From an uncultured Pseudomonadota bacterium (GTDB taxonomy: Bacteria; Myxococcota_A; UBA796; SXON01), in the NCBI GenBank assembly GCA_903875225.1, contig CAIQVJ010000088.1:62001-126000 (forward strand): DNA of 64,000 nt. Direction: 5' to 3'. A model generated the notes under the pieces. It saw only the letters and a list, made by a program, of their open reading frames with translations, was not told the DNA's origin and ran no database searches. Each line of letters opens with the position of its first letter. The stretch's first letter is position 1. This document shows, piece by piece, positions 8,675 to 17,997 of the stretch. The position numbers and the translations under genes are program-made.

Positions 8675-10918
8675 CTACTCGGCGGTTTCGGTCTCCGGCA
8701 AGTACAACGACGTGAACATGATGCTGGAGATCAGCACGTTGGCCGTGGGGCAGACGACGGTGCTGGGGATGCCCGCGAGATCCTCCGTCGTGAGCGGCGT
8801 TGCGTCGTCGTTGGTGACCGTTCCGTCCTCACTGGTGACGTCGCCGTGGACGTGATCGGGGCCGTCGCAGAGCTGTTGGCGGAGATCCGTGCCGTTCCCC
8901 GACCAGGAGTTGCCGGTGAGCATTGCCGACGCGTCATGGAGCAGCACCCCGATCTCCGAGGCGTCGCTGAACGTGTTCTCCGCGAGCAGGAGGCCGGTGG
9001 CGGTGGCCTCGTTCCAGGCGGTCACCCCGTTCTCGGCGAAGACGGCGTTGCCGTGGATCGTGGTGCCGTGGTCGTTCACGCCGGCGCTGCCGGAGAGCAC
9101 GTTGCGCTCGATGTCGTAGCTGCCAGCGCCGTCGAGCCAGACCGCGGCGTAGTCGTGGGGGCCGATCGTGGAGTCGGAGAGCCTCAGGGTTGGGGAGCCG
9201 AAGACGGACGAGGCAAAGACGCCGAACCCGCCCCCATGCTCGTCATCCGGCGTGGTGTCGGCGAGGGTGGTTCCGTCGAGGACCAACGACCCATCCAACA
9301 CGACGGCGGCGGCGAAGCCGTTCCCGCTGAGGACACCGCCGTCCAGCTCCACGCGCCCGCCCGAGACGGCGTAGACCCCGGGGCCCTCCGTACCCGAGAC
9401 CTCGGTGCCGGTGGCGGTGAGGAGCCCCCCGCGTTGGGCAGCCAGGCCGAGCGCGAACCCGGTGGTCCGGCCCCGCCGGGTGCCCCGGATCGCGGAGTCG
9501 ACCAGGTCGACCGTCGTGCCCTCGTCGTGCGCCACGACGCCCACCTCGGCGTTCCCTTCGATCGTGCAGAGGCTCGCTCGCAGGACGGCGCCGAGCTGCA
9601 CATCGAGGCCGCGACCGCTGTGTCCCTCGGCGCTCTGGAGCGTGTCGAGGATCTCGGTGCTGCTCAGGTCCACGGCGACCCCGCCGCCGCCTTCATCCGA
9701 CGCGAACACCCCGGCCTCCGCGTTGCCCTGGACGACGCAGCCGGTCGCGGTGAGGGTCGCGCCGGAGAGGACCATGATGCCATCGCCAGCCGAGCCGTCG
9801 CCGCGTGGGTGCGTGTCCAGCACGCGGCTGTCCACCAGGACGACCGTGGTGGTCGGTGCGTCGGCGTCGTGATTTCCCGCGAAAACACCCCACTCGTTGT
9901 TCCCCTGGATGGTGCAGCCGGTCGCGGTCACCGCCGCGCCGTCCTGGGCCCACACGCCGTCGCCGTTGCCGCCTCCCTCGGCGGCCGACGTGTCGAGGAT
10001 CGACGTGTCCACGAGGTCGACCGTGGTGTCGGCGTCCAGGGCCAACACGCCGAACTCGGCGTTCCCCTGAACCGTGCAGCCGCTGGCGGTCAGGGCGGCG
10101 CCGTCCGTGACCTCGATGCCCGTGCCCACCGTGTCGAGGACGTCCGTGTCGTCGAGCGAGGTCTCGGTTCCGAAGCCGGACGCGTTGGCCGAGAAGACGC
10201 CGACCTCGGCGTTGCCCTGGATCGTGCAGTTCGTCGCCGTGAGCCTCGCCCCGGACTCGATCCCGATGCCCCGACCGTAGCGCCCACGCTCGTCCGTGCC
10301 GGTCTCGTACACGCCGACGTCGGTGAGCGCGACATCGGCCCCCAGGGCGAACAGCCCCATGATGGCGTTCTGTCGAAAGTCGCAGCGGCTCATGGACAGG
10401 GTCGCCGCCTCTGCCCACACCCCCGAGTACCTCCCTCCCGTGACCGTCACCCCTTCCACCCCGATCTCCGGCGCCTTCCGCCCCCCGATGATCGCAATCG
10501 CCGGGTCATCCTTCCCGCCCTCGCTCCCATCGATGGTGACGAGCTCCCTGCACCTCCCCGCCAGCGTGACCCCGTCGTGGCCGCTGTCCATCGCGACCAC
10601 CTCGACGTACGTGCCCGCGGCCACAGCGACCAACCCCCCGCCGCGATCGCCTGCGAGATCCGCCCCCGCCTGGATCGACGTCAGCGGCGCGGACTCCGAA
10701 CCATCGCCGTCCACCGCAGCCGCGACATCGACGTACACGGTGTTCCCGTCGACGGGCAGGTTGCCCCACGTTCCCACCCCGCACGCCTCGGCGACGCACA
10801 CGTCGCCGTCCAGGACCTCGCCCTCGGCGCAGGACGCGGCGGGTGGAGCCGAGTCGTCGCCGGGGTGACCGACGTCCGGGTCGTGGCACGCAAGAAGTAC
10901 GAACAGGATCGAGCTCAT
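8675..10918 (-). CDS. Beta-helix lipoprotein, paralogue B of a coupled pair
   Basis: A 747-residue protein with a minimal lipoprotein signal MSSILFVLLACH (Cys11). A Cys-containing segment (CAEGEVLDGDVCVAEACG) links it to a beta-helix that opens at TVYVDVAAAVDGDGSESAPL. The helix has many imperfect repeats of about 60 residues of the type ALTASGCTIQGNAEFGVLA followed by 'TTVDLVDTSVLDT'. The chain ends LYLPETETAE. The start overlaps the stop of the upstream paralogue as ATGA, so the two are translationally coupled. The N-terminal and C-terminal thirds are nearly identical to the paralogue at DNA level, while the middle differs in repeat number. Unlike its neighbours it has no Asp/Thr linker. 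Confidence 0.87.
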   Translation of the reverse strand: MSSILFVLLACHDPDVGHPGDDSAPPAASCAEGEVLDGDVCVAEACGVGTWGNLPVDGNTVYVDVAAAVDGDGSESAPLTSIQAGADLAGDRGGGLVAVAAGTYVEVVAMDSGHDGVTLAGRCRELVTIDGSEGGKDDPAIAIIGGRKAPEIGVEGVTVTGGRYSGVWAEAATLSMSRCDFRQNAIMGLFALGADVALTDVGVYETGTDERGRYGRGIGIESGARLTATNCTIQGNAEVGVFSANASGFGTETSLDDTDVLDTVGTGIEVTDGAALTASGCTVQGNAEFGVLALDADTTVDLVDTSILDTSAAEGGGNGDGVWAQDGAAVTATGCTIQGNNEWGVFAGNHDADAPTTTVVLVDSRVLDTHPRGDGSAGDGIMVLSGATLTATGCVVQGNAEAGVFASDEGGGGVAVDLSSTEILDTLQSAEGHSGRGLDVQLGAVLRASLCTIEGNAEVGVVAHDEGTTVDLVDSAIRGTRRGRTTGFALGLAAQRGGLLTATGTEVSGTEGPGVYAVSGGRVELDGGVLSGNGFAAAVVLDGSLVLDGTTLADTTPDDEHGGGFGVFASSVFGSPTLRLSDSTIGPHDYAAVWLDGAGSYDIERNVLSGSAGVNDHGTTIHGNAVFAENGVTAWNEATATGLLLAENTFSDASEIGVLLHDASAMLTGNSWSGNGTDLRQQLCDGPDHVHGDVTSEDGTVTNDDATPLTTEDLAGIPSTVVCPTANVLISSIMFTSLYLPETETAE

Positions 10919-13317
10919 GGATCGGTCTCCGTTTCCGGAAGGTATATCGTCGTGAAAACGATGTCGGAGACCAGCACGTTGGCGGCGGGGCAGACGACGG
11001 TGGTCGGGATGCCCGCCCGATCGTCCGTCGTGAGCGGCGTGGCGTCGTCGTTCGTGACCGTTCCGTCGTCGCTCGTGAAGTCGCCGTGGACGTGATCGGG
11101 GCCGTCGCAGAGCTGTTGGCGGAGATCCACGGCATTCCCCGACCAGACGTTGCCTGTCAGCGTGGCTGATGCGCCGTGGAGCAGGACGCCGATCTCGGAC
11201 GCTTCGCTGAACGTGTTGTCGGCGAGCAGGAGGCCGGTCTCGCCCTCCTCGTCCCAGGCGGTCACGCCGTTCTCGGCGAAGACGGCGTTGCCGTGGATCG
11301 TGGTGCCGTGGTCGTTCACGCCGACGCTGCCGGAGAGCGTGTTGCCTTCGATGTCGTAGCTGCCGTGGCCATCGAGCCAGATGGCGGCGTAGTCGTGGGG
11401 GCCGATCGTGGAGTCGAGGAGCCTGATCGTCCCGGCACCGAAGGAGTCCGACGCGTAGACACCGAATCCGCCGCCCCACTCGGGGTCGGGGAGCGTGCCC
11501 GTGACGGTGGACGCCGAGATCTCGAGACTGCCGCCTGCCACCACGATCCCGGCGAAGGCGTTGCCCACCATCTCGACGTCGGAGAGCTGCACCTGCCCCA
11601 GCGGCGCCACATAGACCCCAGGGCCCGCCTCCCGCGAGATTTCCCCTCCACTCGCCGAGACGAGAGCACCGTCCTGCGCCGAAACACCGACTGCAGATGC
11701 GGCGTTTCGACCCCGCAGGGTGCCCAGCACCTGCGTGTCGACGAGCGCAGCCGTCGCGCCCGGTCCCCCGGCGAGCACCCCCACCTCCGTGTTGGACTCG
11801 ATCGTGCTGCCGGTGACGTTGACGATTGCGCCGGACTGGACGTTGATCCCGCGCCCCCCGCTGCCGTCGCTGCTCGGGAGCGTGTCCAGCACTGCGCTGT
11901 CCATCAGGTCGACGGTGGTTCCGTCGTCTGCGGCGCTCAGGCCCATGTCGATGTTTCCCCGGATGACGCATTCCGACGCCGTGAGCGCCGCACCACCCGT
12001 CGCCTCGACCCCATGGCCGGCGGTCCCCCCGGATCGTTGCAGGGTGTCCAGCACCTCACAGCCTTCGAGCGTGACGCTCGTGCCCTCGCTCGTCGCGAGC
12101 ACACCCACTTCGGTGTTCCCCTGGATCGTGCAGTCGGAGGCCGTGAGCGCGGCGCCCCCCTGGACGTTGACTCCGCGCCCGCCTGTGCCGTCTGGGTTCG
12201 GGAGCGTGCCCGACACGACCGTGCGCGTCAGATGGACGGTCGTGCCGCCGCTGTCCGCGAGCACACCTGCGCTCGAGTTTCCCTGCACGGTGCCGTCGGT
12301 GACCGTGAGCGTGGCCCTGTCCTTGGCGCTGATCCCGAACCCGTACAGCCCACCGGGCGTAGGGCCGGTGTCGAGGACCTCCGTTTCCACGAGTTGGACA
12401 TCCGTCCGGGGATTCGTCGCGACTATCCCGGTACAGGTGCTCCCCTGGATCCTGCACCGAGTGGCGATGAGCGTTGCGCCGTCCTCGACATCGATGCCGA
12501 ACCCAAACTCGTTCTCCGTGTTCGGAAGGGTGTCCAACACCTGGGTGTCCGACAGCTCCACGCTCGTCCCGGCGCCGAACGCGAGCACGCCAAGCTCCGT
12601 GCTCCCCTGGATCGTACATCCCGTGGCGATGAGCGCCGCGCCTCCCTCGACGTCGATGCCCCTCCCGAGGTTCCCCTGCCGATCCGGCTCCGTGTCATAC
12701 ACGCCGACGCCGTCCAGGGTCGTTTCCCCCCCGGTGACCAGGATCCCGATCTCCGCGTTCTGGCGGAAGTCGCTGGCGTGCAGCGAGACCATTGCGGAGT
12801 TCACCCACGCTCCGGTCTGCCGCCCCCCTGTGACCGTCACCCCCTCCACCCCGATCTCCGGCAGCTTTCGACCTCCGTCGATCACGAGCGCCGGGTCACT
12901 CTTCCCGCCCTCGCTCCCATCGATGGTCACCAGATCCCTGCACCGCCCCGCGAGCACCACCCCGTCGTGCCCGCTGTTCATCGCGACCACCTCGACGTAC
13001 GTCCCCGCCGCCACAGCGACCAGCCCTCCGCCCCGATCGCCTGCGAGGTCCGCCCCCGCCTGGATCGACGTCAGCGGCGCGAACTCCGAGCCATCGCCGT
13101 CAACAGCAGCCGTGACATCGACGTACACGGTGTTCTCGTCGACCGGCAGGGTGCCCCACGTCCCGACTCCACACGCCTCGGGCACGCAGGCGTCGCCGTC
13201 CAGGACCTCGCCTTCGGCGCAGGATGCAACGAGCGGAGCCGAGTCGTCGGCGAGGCGAGGGGCGTCCGGCCCACCGCACGCGGTGAGCAGGGCGAGCATC
13301 GGGATCAGGGAGTTCAT
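10915..13317 (-). CDS. Beta-helix lipoprotein, paralogue A of a coupled pair
   Basis: An 800-residue protein: signal MNSLIPMLALLTACGG (lipobox LTAC), then a Cys segment CAEGEVLDGDACVPEACG. A long right-handed beta-helix follows, made of imperfect repeats of about 60 residues with the recurrent phrases TASDCTIQGNTEVGVLA and EVLDTL. The last 200 residues (for example IHGNAVFAENGVTAW and LCDGPDHVHGD) match the downstream paralogue almost residue for residue. The internal ATG is chosen because the preceding open frame lacks a signal. The function is unknown. Pectate-lyase-fold surface proteins commonly bind or cleave polysaccharides, but no active-site motif is evident. Confidence 0.88.
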   Translation of the reverse strand: MNSLIPMLALLTACGGPDAPRLADDSAPLVASCAEGEVLDGDACVPEACGVGTWGTLPVDENTVYVDVTAAVDGDGSEFAPLTSIQAGADLAGDRGGGLVAVAAGTYVEVVAMNSGHDGVVLAGRCRDLVTIDGSEGGKSDPALVIDGGRKLPEIGVEGVTVTGGRQTGAWVNSAMVSLHASDFRQNAEIGILVTGGETTLDGVGVYDTEPDRQGNLGRGIDVEGGAALIATGCTIQGSTELGVLAFGAGTSVELSDTQVLDTLPNTENEFGFGIDVEDGATLIATRCRIQGSTCTGIVATNPRTDVQLVETEVLDTGPTPGGLYGFGISAKDRATLTVTDGTVQGNSSAGVLADSGGTTVHLTRTVVSGTLPNPDGTGGRGVNVQGGAALTASDCTIQGNTEVGVLATSEGTSVTLEGCEVLDTLQRSGGTAGHGVEATGGAALTASECVIRGNIDMGLSAADDGTTVDLMDSAVLDTLPSSDGSGGRGINVQSGAIVNVTGSTIESNTEVGVLAGGPGATAALVDTQVLGTLRGRNAASAVGVSAQDGALVSASGGEISREAGPGVYVAPLGQVQLSDVEMVGNAFAGIVVAGGSLEISASTVTGTLPDPEWGGGFGVYASDSFGAGTIRLLDSTIGPHDYAAIWLDGHGSYDIEGNTLSGSVGVNDHGTTIHGNAVFAENGVTAWDEEGETGLLLADNTFSEASEIGVLLHGASATLTGNVWSGNAVDLRQQLCDGPDHVHGDFTSDDGTVTNDDATPLTTDDRAGIPTTVVCPAANVLVSDIVFTTIYLPETETDP
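10930..11410. repeat. DNA repeat shared with 8690-9170 (paralogue 3' ends)
   Basis: The 3' ends of the two beta-helix genes are near-identical over roughly 480 bases. One example is a shared run around 8837-8880 and 11087-11130 containing gtggacgtgatcggggccgt; another lies at about 9020-9100 and 11260-11340. The 5' regions (about 10430-10900 and 12830-13290) are also strongly similar. Direct repeats in tandem genes favour unequal crossing-over and gene conversion. Confidence 0.85.
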
Positions 13318-13524
13318 GGATCGATCTCCGGGGTCGTCAGGGAGGGCCCGGAGGTCGCGGGTCGAACCGCGGCTGGACCCCTCCATCCCCCACAAGCTAC
13401 ACCGTTCGCCCGGCGCGCGAAGTCCGCTTTTCGCCGCTGAGTTTCGGCCATCCGGCTGAATCGGCCGTGCAGGGCGGCGTGGGCGCCAGAGCTCGGGAGG
13501 ATTTGGACATCCCCGGGACGCCGC

Positions 13525-14202
13525 CTACGGGTACCACACCTCGCCCGTCTGTCCATCCAGGGATGCGAAGAGCCCGGGTTGAGTCCCGTCGGAGAAGCCA
13601 TAGACAAAGACGCCGGCGCGCAATCCGGCGAGGTCGTCGGGGATGTGCGGGTCGCCGTTGACGTTGATCGAGCATTGCGACCGGGCCTGGCTCAACGTGG
13701 TGACCGCCACCCAGTCGTCGCCGGGCCACACGTCGAGCAGCGCAGGCAGATCCGAGCTGTCGATCTTCCAGTCGCTCAGCGGGGTGTTGCCACACGCCTG
13801 GGTGCGCTGCTCACAGTGGTCCCCGCCCATGCCCATCCGGCACAGCACGTACGAGTTGTTCGAGGAGCCGTACAGGGACACGAGGCAGTAGGCGCCGGCA
13901 GAGCTTCCTGTCTCGGCGTCCACTGGCGCGCAGCTTGCCCCGATCAGTCCGAGCACCTCGAAGCCCTCCTCATTCGCGACGTCCATCGCGAACCTCACCT
14001 GGCCCGCGAGCGTGTCCCCAACCGGCTGCTCCCCGCTCGCGTAGTTCGGCCCCGGAGCGTCCGGCGGGCCGCCGGAGTCCGAGGAGTCGCCGGAGTCGGT
14101 CGGCGAATCGAAATCACGACAGTACGGTTCGTGCAGGCCACCGCACTGGTGGTCACAGCCGGTCGTCAGCAGCGCGAGGGCGAGGAAACAGGGTGCACGC
14201 AT
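13525..14202 (-). CDS. Lipoprotein, unknown function
   Basis: A 225-residue protein starting MRAPCFLALALLTTGCDHQC, with lipobox TTGC and Cys16 lipidated. A short Asp/Ser/Pro-rich linker (about 30-55, PTDSGDSSDSGGPPDAPG) precedes a globular domain with further cysteines. The phrases VLGLIGASCAPVDAET, GVFVYGFSDGTQPGLFASLD and the end GEVWYP suggest a beta-rich fold. I do not recognise the family. A longer upstream open frame is rejected because it contains no signal sequence. It lies downstream of the NlpC/P60 gene on the same strand, about 95 bases away. Confidence 0.75.
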   Translation of the reverse strand: MRAPCFLALALLTTGCDHQCGGLHEPYCRDFDSPTDSGDSSDSGGPPDAPGPNYASGEQPVGDTLAGQVRFAMDVANEEGFEVLGLIGASCAPVDAETGSSAGAYCLVSLYGSSNNSYVLCRMGMGGDHCEQRTQACGNTPLSDWKIDSSDLPALLDVWPGDDWVAVTTLSQARSQCSINVNGDPHIPDDLAGLRAGVFVYGFSDGTQPGLFASLDGQTGEVWYP

Positions 14203-14297
14203 GGGTCGTGCGTACTCCACGTGCACCCGTGAGGGCAAGCCCAACTGCTTGAAAACAGGCGCTTTCGATTGCATATTCCCCGCAGTCGTGGTGTCCA

Positions 14298-16274
14298 TTA
14301 CATCGCCCCGCGGCTCCGGCGGCGCTGCGCCGCGAGCCCCGCCAGCGCGAGCATTGCGAGCTGTTCGTGGCCGCCGGCACCCGTGCACCCACACCCGGTC
14401 GGCGGCGGTCCGAAGCCGTGCGGGCTCCCGAGTGGGGCGCCGGAGTCGGGGCCGGTGTCTCCGGTACCGCCGCCGGTGTCCCCTGCGGCGGTGTCGGCGC
14501 CGCTCGTCACGACGCCGCCGGCGAACGCGATGGTGTCGTAGGCCTCGAGGGAGCCCCAGCCCTGGGGGTCTCCCCAGCCCGGGCCAACGACCTGGTCGGT
14601 GAAGCTGGCGCCGTCCGACAGCCAGCAGACCATGCCGCTGTCCCCCCGGGCGCACAGGTCCGCGCGGCCATCGCCGCTGAGGTCAGCCAGCGCGATGGTG
14701 GCGTAGTTGGAGTGGTCGGTCCATCCCGCGGCGTCGGAGAGCGGCGGGCCGGGGATCGCATCCCCGAACGAGGTGTGGAGTGAGCGCCAGCAGTACATCT
14801 GGTCTGCGCCGCGCGCGCAGAGGTCGTCCGCGCCGTCTCCGTCGATGTCGGCCCAACGGAGGGTGGAGTAGTACTGGATGCTCCCCCAGCCGTAGGCGTC
14901 CGGCAGGCCGGGGCCCTCGATGGTGTCCCCGAAGCCGACGCCGGTCGATGGCCAGCAGTACATCCTGTCCGGCCCCCGCACGCAGGCGTCGGCGCGCCCG
15001 TCGCCGTTGATGTCCGGCACCTCGATCGTCGAGTAGTACTGCACCTGACCCCAGCCGTAGGCGTCGGCGAGACCAGGCCCGTCCACCTCCGTCGAGAAGT
15101 TGCTCCCGTTGTTCAGGTAGCAGGCCAGCCCGTTGGGACCGCGGATGCAGAGGTCGAGCAACGCGTCGGCGTTGACGTCTGCGAGGCGGATGGTGTCGTA
15201 GTACTGCACCTGGTCCATGCCGTACGCGTCGGGCAGCGGCACGCTGTAGGTGGAAGGGTTGAGCGCGACGCCGTCGGAGAGCCAGCAGTCGAAGGTCACG
15301 TCGCCGCGGGCGCAGAGGTCGTCCTTGCCATCGCCGTTGACGTCACCCATGCGCAGCGTGGCGTAGTTCGAGAGGTCCGCCCACCCGTTGGCGTCGGTCA
15401 TCATCGGGCCCTGCACCACGGTGCCGAACCGGCTCCCGTCCGACAGGAAGCACCGGAACCCGTCCGTGTCGTGGCGCCCGCAGACGTCGGCCAGCCCGTC
15501 GCCGTTGACGTCCGCCGTGCGGACCGTCGATGAGTTGGCGAAGTCGTTGAACCCGTTGGTGTCGCTGAAATAGGACAGCACCTCGGTCTCGACGAACCCC
15601 AGGCCGGCCGCGCGCGCGCAGCGGTAGCCGTCCGCGTTGCGACCGCAGAGGTCTGCGAGGCCGTCCCCGTCGACGTCCGTACTCGTGCCGCTGTCGTGGC
15701 GCGAGGCGTCGAACGCCGGCGCCGCGGCGATCTCGCACACGTAGTCCTCGTTGACGAGGCCGTCGCAGTCGTTGTCCATCAGGTCACACGCCTCGGGTGC
15801 GCAATCCTCGATCCCCGTGTAGCGGATCGGGAGGTATTCCCCCGGGTCGAAGTACACCCAGTGATGCGTGGCGACGTGCCCGAAGCCGTACTCCTCGTAG
15901 ACCTCGACGTAGCCGGAGTAGTAGTCGCCCGAAGCGTAGAGCATCACGTGACCGGTGCCGGCGTCGGGGTCCCCAGGCGAGTTCAGGGCGTCGCCGCGCT
16001 GAAGATCCGCGCCGTCGATGACGTAGGAGACGCCGTCGTCCCACACCCCGCCCGCGAACGAGTAGGTGGTGTTCCCGGGTGGCGTGAGCCCCCACACCGC
16101 AGAGACGTACCCCGAGCAGTCGGTGCGGTAGCAGCACTCGCCCGATGTCGGGTCGGTGTACCAGGGGTCCCAGGAGTACTCGACGTTGGCGGCGACCCAG
16201 GCCTCTGCGCGGGCGATCACCTCGTCGCGGGAGATGGCATGGGCCGACGCGGCCCAGAACAGCAGGCTCAGCAT
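14298..16274 (-). CDS. NlpC/P60-like protein with FG-GAP repeats and MYXO-CTERM tail
   Basis: 658 residues. The signal peptide ends at ASAHA (1-13). Residues about 15-150 look like an NlpC/P60 peptidase-type domain: Cys53 in YRTDCSGYVSAVWG, GHVMLY around His109, and a second His cluster (ATHHWVYF, about 135-142). Cys/His of this kind form the catalytic pair in cell-wall hydrolases. A MopE-like motif CDLMDNDCDGLVNEDYVC follows (about 163-180). Then come seven repeats of about 55-60 residues built on DVNGDGLADLCGR, a Ca-binding FG-GAP/VCBS-type loop. The tail is a MYXO-CTERM signal: GCGCTGAG, a hydrophobic stretch, then QRRRSRGAM. Inference: exported and probably anchored or processed at the surface; it could cleave peptidoglycan or an amide substrate. 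Confidence 0.85.
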   Translation of the reverse strand: MLSLLFWAASAHAISRDEVIARAEAWVAANVEYSWDPWYTDPTSGECCYRTDCSGYVSAVWGLTPPGNTTYSFAGGVWDDGVSYVIDGADLQRGDALNSPGDPDAGTGHVMLYASGDYYSGYVEVYEEYGFGHVATHHWVYFDPGEYLPIRYTGIEDCAPEACDLMDNDCDGLVNEDYVCEIAAAPAFDASRHDSGTSTDVDGDGLADLCGRNADGYRCARAAGLGFVETEVLSYFSDTNGFNDFANSSTVRTADVNGDGLADVCGRHDTDGFRCFLSDGSRFGTVVQGPMMTDANGWADLSNYATLRMGDVNGDGKDDLCARGDVTFDCWLSDGVALNPSTYSVPLPDAYGMDQVQYYDTIRLADVNADALLDLCIRGPNGLACYLNNGSNFSTEVDGPGLADAYGWGQVQYYSTIEVPDINGDGRADACVRGPDRMYCWPSTGVGFGDTIEGPGLPDAYGWGSIQYYSTLRWADIDGDGADDLCARGADQMYCWRSLHTSFGDAIPGPPLSDAAGWTDHSNYATIALADLSGDGRADLCARGDSGMVCWLSDGASFTDQVVGPGWGDPQGWGSLEAYDTIAFAGGVVTSGADTAAGDTGGGTGDTGPDSGAPLGSPHGFGPPPTGCGCTGAGGHEQLAMLALAGLAAQRRRSRGAM

Positions 16275-16477
16275 GAAAGCTCCGGGGGTTCAGAGACTAC
16301 CACATGGCTGGCTCTGTCCCCCGTCTGCGAAACCTGGGAGCACGACAGCCGTGACGAGTCGAGGTCGGTGCATAGATACCTGTGGCCCGGGTTGACGAAG
16401 CCCCGGCGTCACGTTGCAGTGCGGCCATGTCTGTGGCTGCGCTGCGTACCCAATCCACACTTGTCGAGGGAACGTCC

Positions 16478-16942
16478 ATGCTCAACATGCTTGTCGGTCA
16501 ATTCCTGGGGTCCGCTGCGGGCGCCGATGTGCTCGGTCAGCTCAAGAACAAGGGCCTGGATGGCCCTGCCGCGCAGGCGGCGGTGACAGCCACTGCCGAG
16601 GGAGCGATGCAGCACCTCGCCGTCCAGGGAGGTGGCTCGAGGGGCGCCGCGGGGCTGGCGGGCGCGCTGGGTGGTGCAGGAGGCGGTCTGGGTGCGCTCG
16701 CTGGCGGCCTGCTCGGTGGCGGCGCGGCCCCGGCGGGGGGCGGCGGGGCGACGGTGAGCGCGATCGCCGCGCCGGTCGTGCAGTTCGTCGCGCAGAAGAC
16801 CGGTCTTTCTCCGTCGGTCGCCACCATGGTGGTGAACACGGCGCTCCCGAAGCTGATGGAGCTGATCCAGAGCCATGGGGCGGCCAAGCCCCCGCCGGCG
16901 GCCGGCCCAGCGGTGACGGGTGGGGTGGAGCTCCCTTTCTGA
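16478..16942 (+). CDS. Gly/Ala-rich DUF937/YidB-like protein
   Basis: 154 residues from the ATG preceded by a good ribosome-binding site (gaggga, about 6 bases upstream). In-frame ATGs further upstream lack one. The N-terminal helix (MLNMLVGQFLGSAAGADVLG) and the C-terminal helix pair (VAQKTGLSPSVATMVVNTAL, then PKLMELI) flank a glycine-rich middle. This resembles the DUF937/YidB-type small proteins found in many proteobacteria, whose biochemical role is not settled. No signal peptide is apparent, so it is probably cytoplasmic. The gene diverges from the NlpC/P60 gene and converges on a small periplasmic protein gene, with a shared hairpin between them. Confidence 0.7.
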   Translation: MLNMLVGQFLGSAAGADVLGQLKNKGLDGPAAQAAVTATAEGAMQHLAVQGGGSRGAAGLAGALGGAGGGLGALAGGLLGGGAAPAGGGGATVSAIAAPVVQFVAQKTGLSPSVATMVVNTALPKLMELIQSHGAAKPPPAAGPAVTGGVELPF

Positions 16943-16963
16943 GCGGCTCCCCTGGGCCCGAAG

Positions 16964-17002
16964 AGCCGCCGCCCGTTGCGCCTTGACGCGAGGGCGGCGG
17001 CT
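16964..17002. terminator. Bidirectional hairpin terminator between convergent genes
   Basis: A perfect 11-base inverted repeat (agccgccgccc and gggcggcggct) encloses a 17-base loop between the convergent stops of the YidB-like gene and the GTTTAP-repeat gene. There is no clear U-tract, so efficiency is uncertain. Confidence 0.6.
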
Positions 17003-17017
17003 GATCACGCTTCCCGG

Positions 17018-17335
17018 TCAGGCCGCGTGATGCACCGCGACCTTGGTGACCGTGGCACCAGCGAGTGTCACGTCCACGCTTGTGCTGACCTTGATCGCCG
17101 GGTCCAGGGGCACGGTGCCGAGACTGTATCCGACGTCTTTCTGGTTCACGGTGACGGTGAGCAGGTGCTTGTCGGGCACGATCGTCTTGACGACGCCGGT
17201 GACGGTGCTCGCTGCGGGCGCGGTGGTCGTGCCGGGCGCGGTGGTCGTGCCGGGCGCGGTCGTCGTGCCGGCGAAGGCCGGGCCGGAGAGGAGGGTCAGG
17301 ACGGCGGCGAGGGAGAAGGAGGAACGAACGGACAT
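17018..17335 (-). CDS. Small secreted protein with GTTTAP repeats
   Basis: A 105-residue protein with a clean signal peptide (MSVRSSFSLAAVLTLLSGPAFA, cleavage after AFA). Three copies of the hexapeptide GTTTAP follow, then a compact domain (about 42-105) rich in Val and Thr that reads like a small beta-barrel (VTGVVKTIVPDKHLLTVTVN). The domain ends VAVHHAA. It has no cysteines and no lipobox, so it is probably a soluble periplasmic or secreted protein. The function is unknown. It lies downstream of, and on the same strand as, a lipoprotein gene whose end is about 170 bases away. Confidence 0.7.
   Translation of the reverse strand: MSVRSSFSLAAVLTLLSGPAFAGTTTAPGTTTAPGTTTAPAASTVTGVVKTIVPDKHLLTVTVNQKDVGYSLGTVPLDPAIKVSTSVDVTLAGATVTKVAVHHAA
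17216..17269. repeat. Three tandem 18-base units encoding GTTTAP
   Basis: Three consecutive 18-base units (gggcgcggtggtcgtgcc with single-base variation) encode the Thr/Pro spacer of the small secreted protein. Because 18 is a multiple of three, slippage would change spacer length without shifting frame. Confidence 0.8.
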
Positions 17336-17503
17336 GGTCAGTGCACGCCGGGCAGCAACTCTGCCGTGTTTGTCTCGCCCCGTCGATCGAGCTCGCGCTT
17401 CAGCGCATCGGATGCATCGAGGGGACCGTCCACTTCCTGCGCGCTCAGCTCGGGGGAGGCGATCGCCACGTTGAAGGCGCGGGCGCGACGGTCCCCCGAG
17501 GGT

Positions 17504-17997
17504 TCATTGGGGCAGGTCCAGTTCGCTGTCGACGACCGTACCGGCGTAGTCTCCCCTTTCAACGGCAGAAACCCCCACCGCCCGCATGTCCTCCTCCACG
17601 CCACCGTATGAGTGGATCACGTAGGACAACCGAACATCGGCATCCGCGCGCTCCGAAGCGACCAGCTCCAAGGAGAACCCACTGAAGTTGCACTCCCGGA
17701 ATGCGATGATCCCCGTCTCGGTCCCCCAATCGATCTCAACGAGGTCGAAATTGCCCCGTTCGAGCGAATTCGGAGCCCACTCTGCCAAGCCGGCCTCGAG
17801 TTCACTTGCGTCCTGGTACAAGTAGGCCACGACCTCTGAACAGGGGTCTGGCCCCCTTCGGATCTCCTCCCCAACCGAGACGATGTCCCTGAATGCCAGC
17901 GCGTTCGAATCCGCCGCAGTGTCCGCAGAATCGGCCGAGCCGCCGGAGTCATCGGGGCCGGGGCGGTGGCAGGCCAACCACATCATCCAGAGGGTGC

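Noticed and set aside
17338-17604. 88-codon minus-strand frame ending 3 bases before the GTTTAP-protein start
   Set aside because: Its end (LKRELDRRGETNTAELLPGVH region) looks partly protein-like, but the first third overlaps a real lipoprotein gene in another frame, the ATG lies inside that gene and there is no ribosome-binding site. Kept out as too uncertain.
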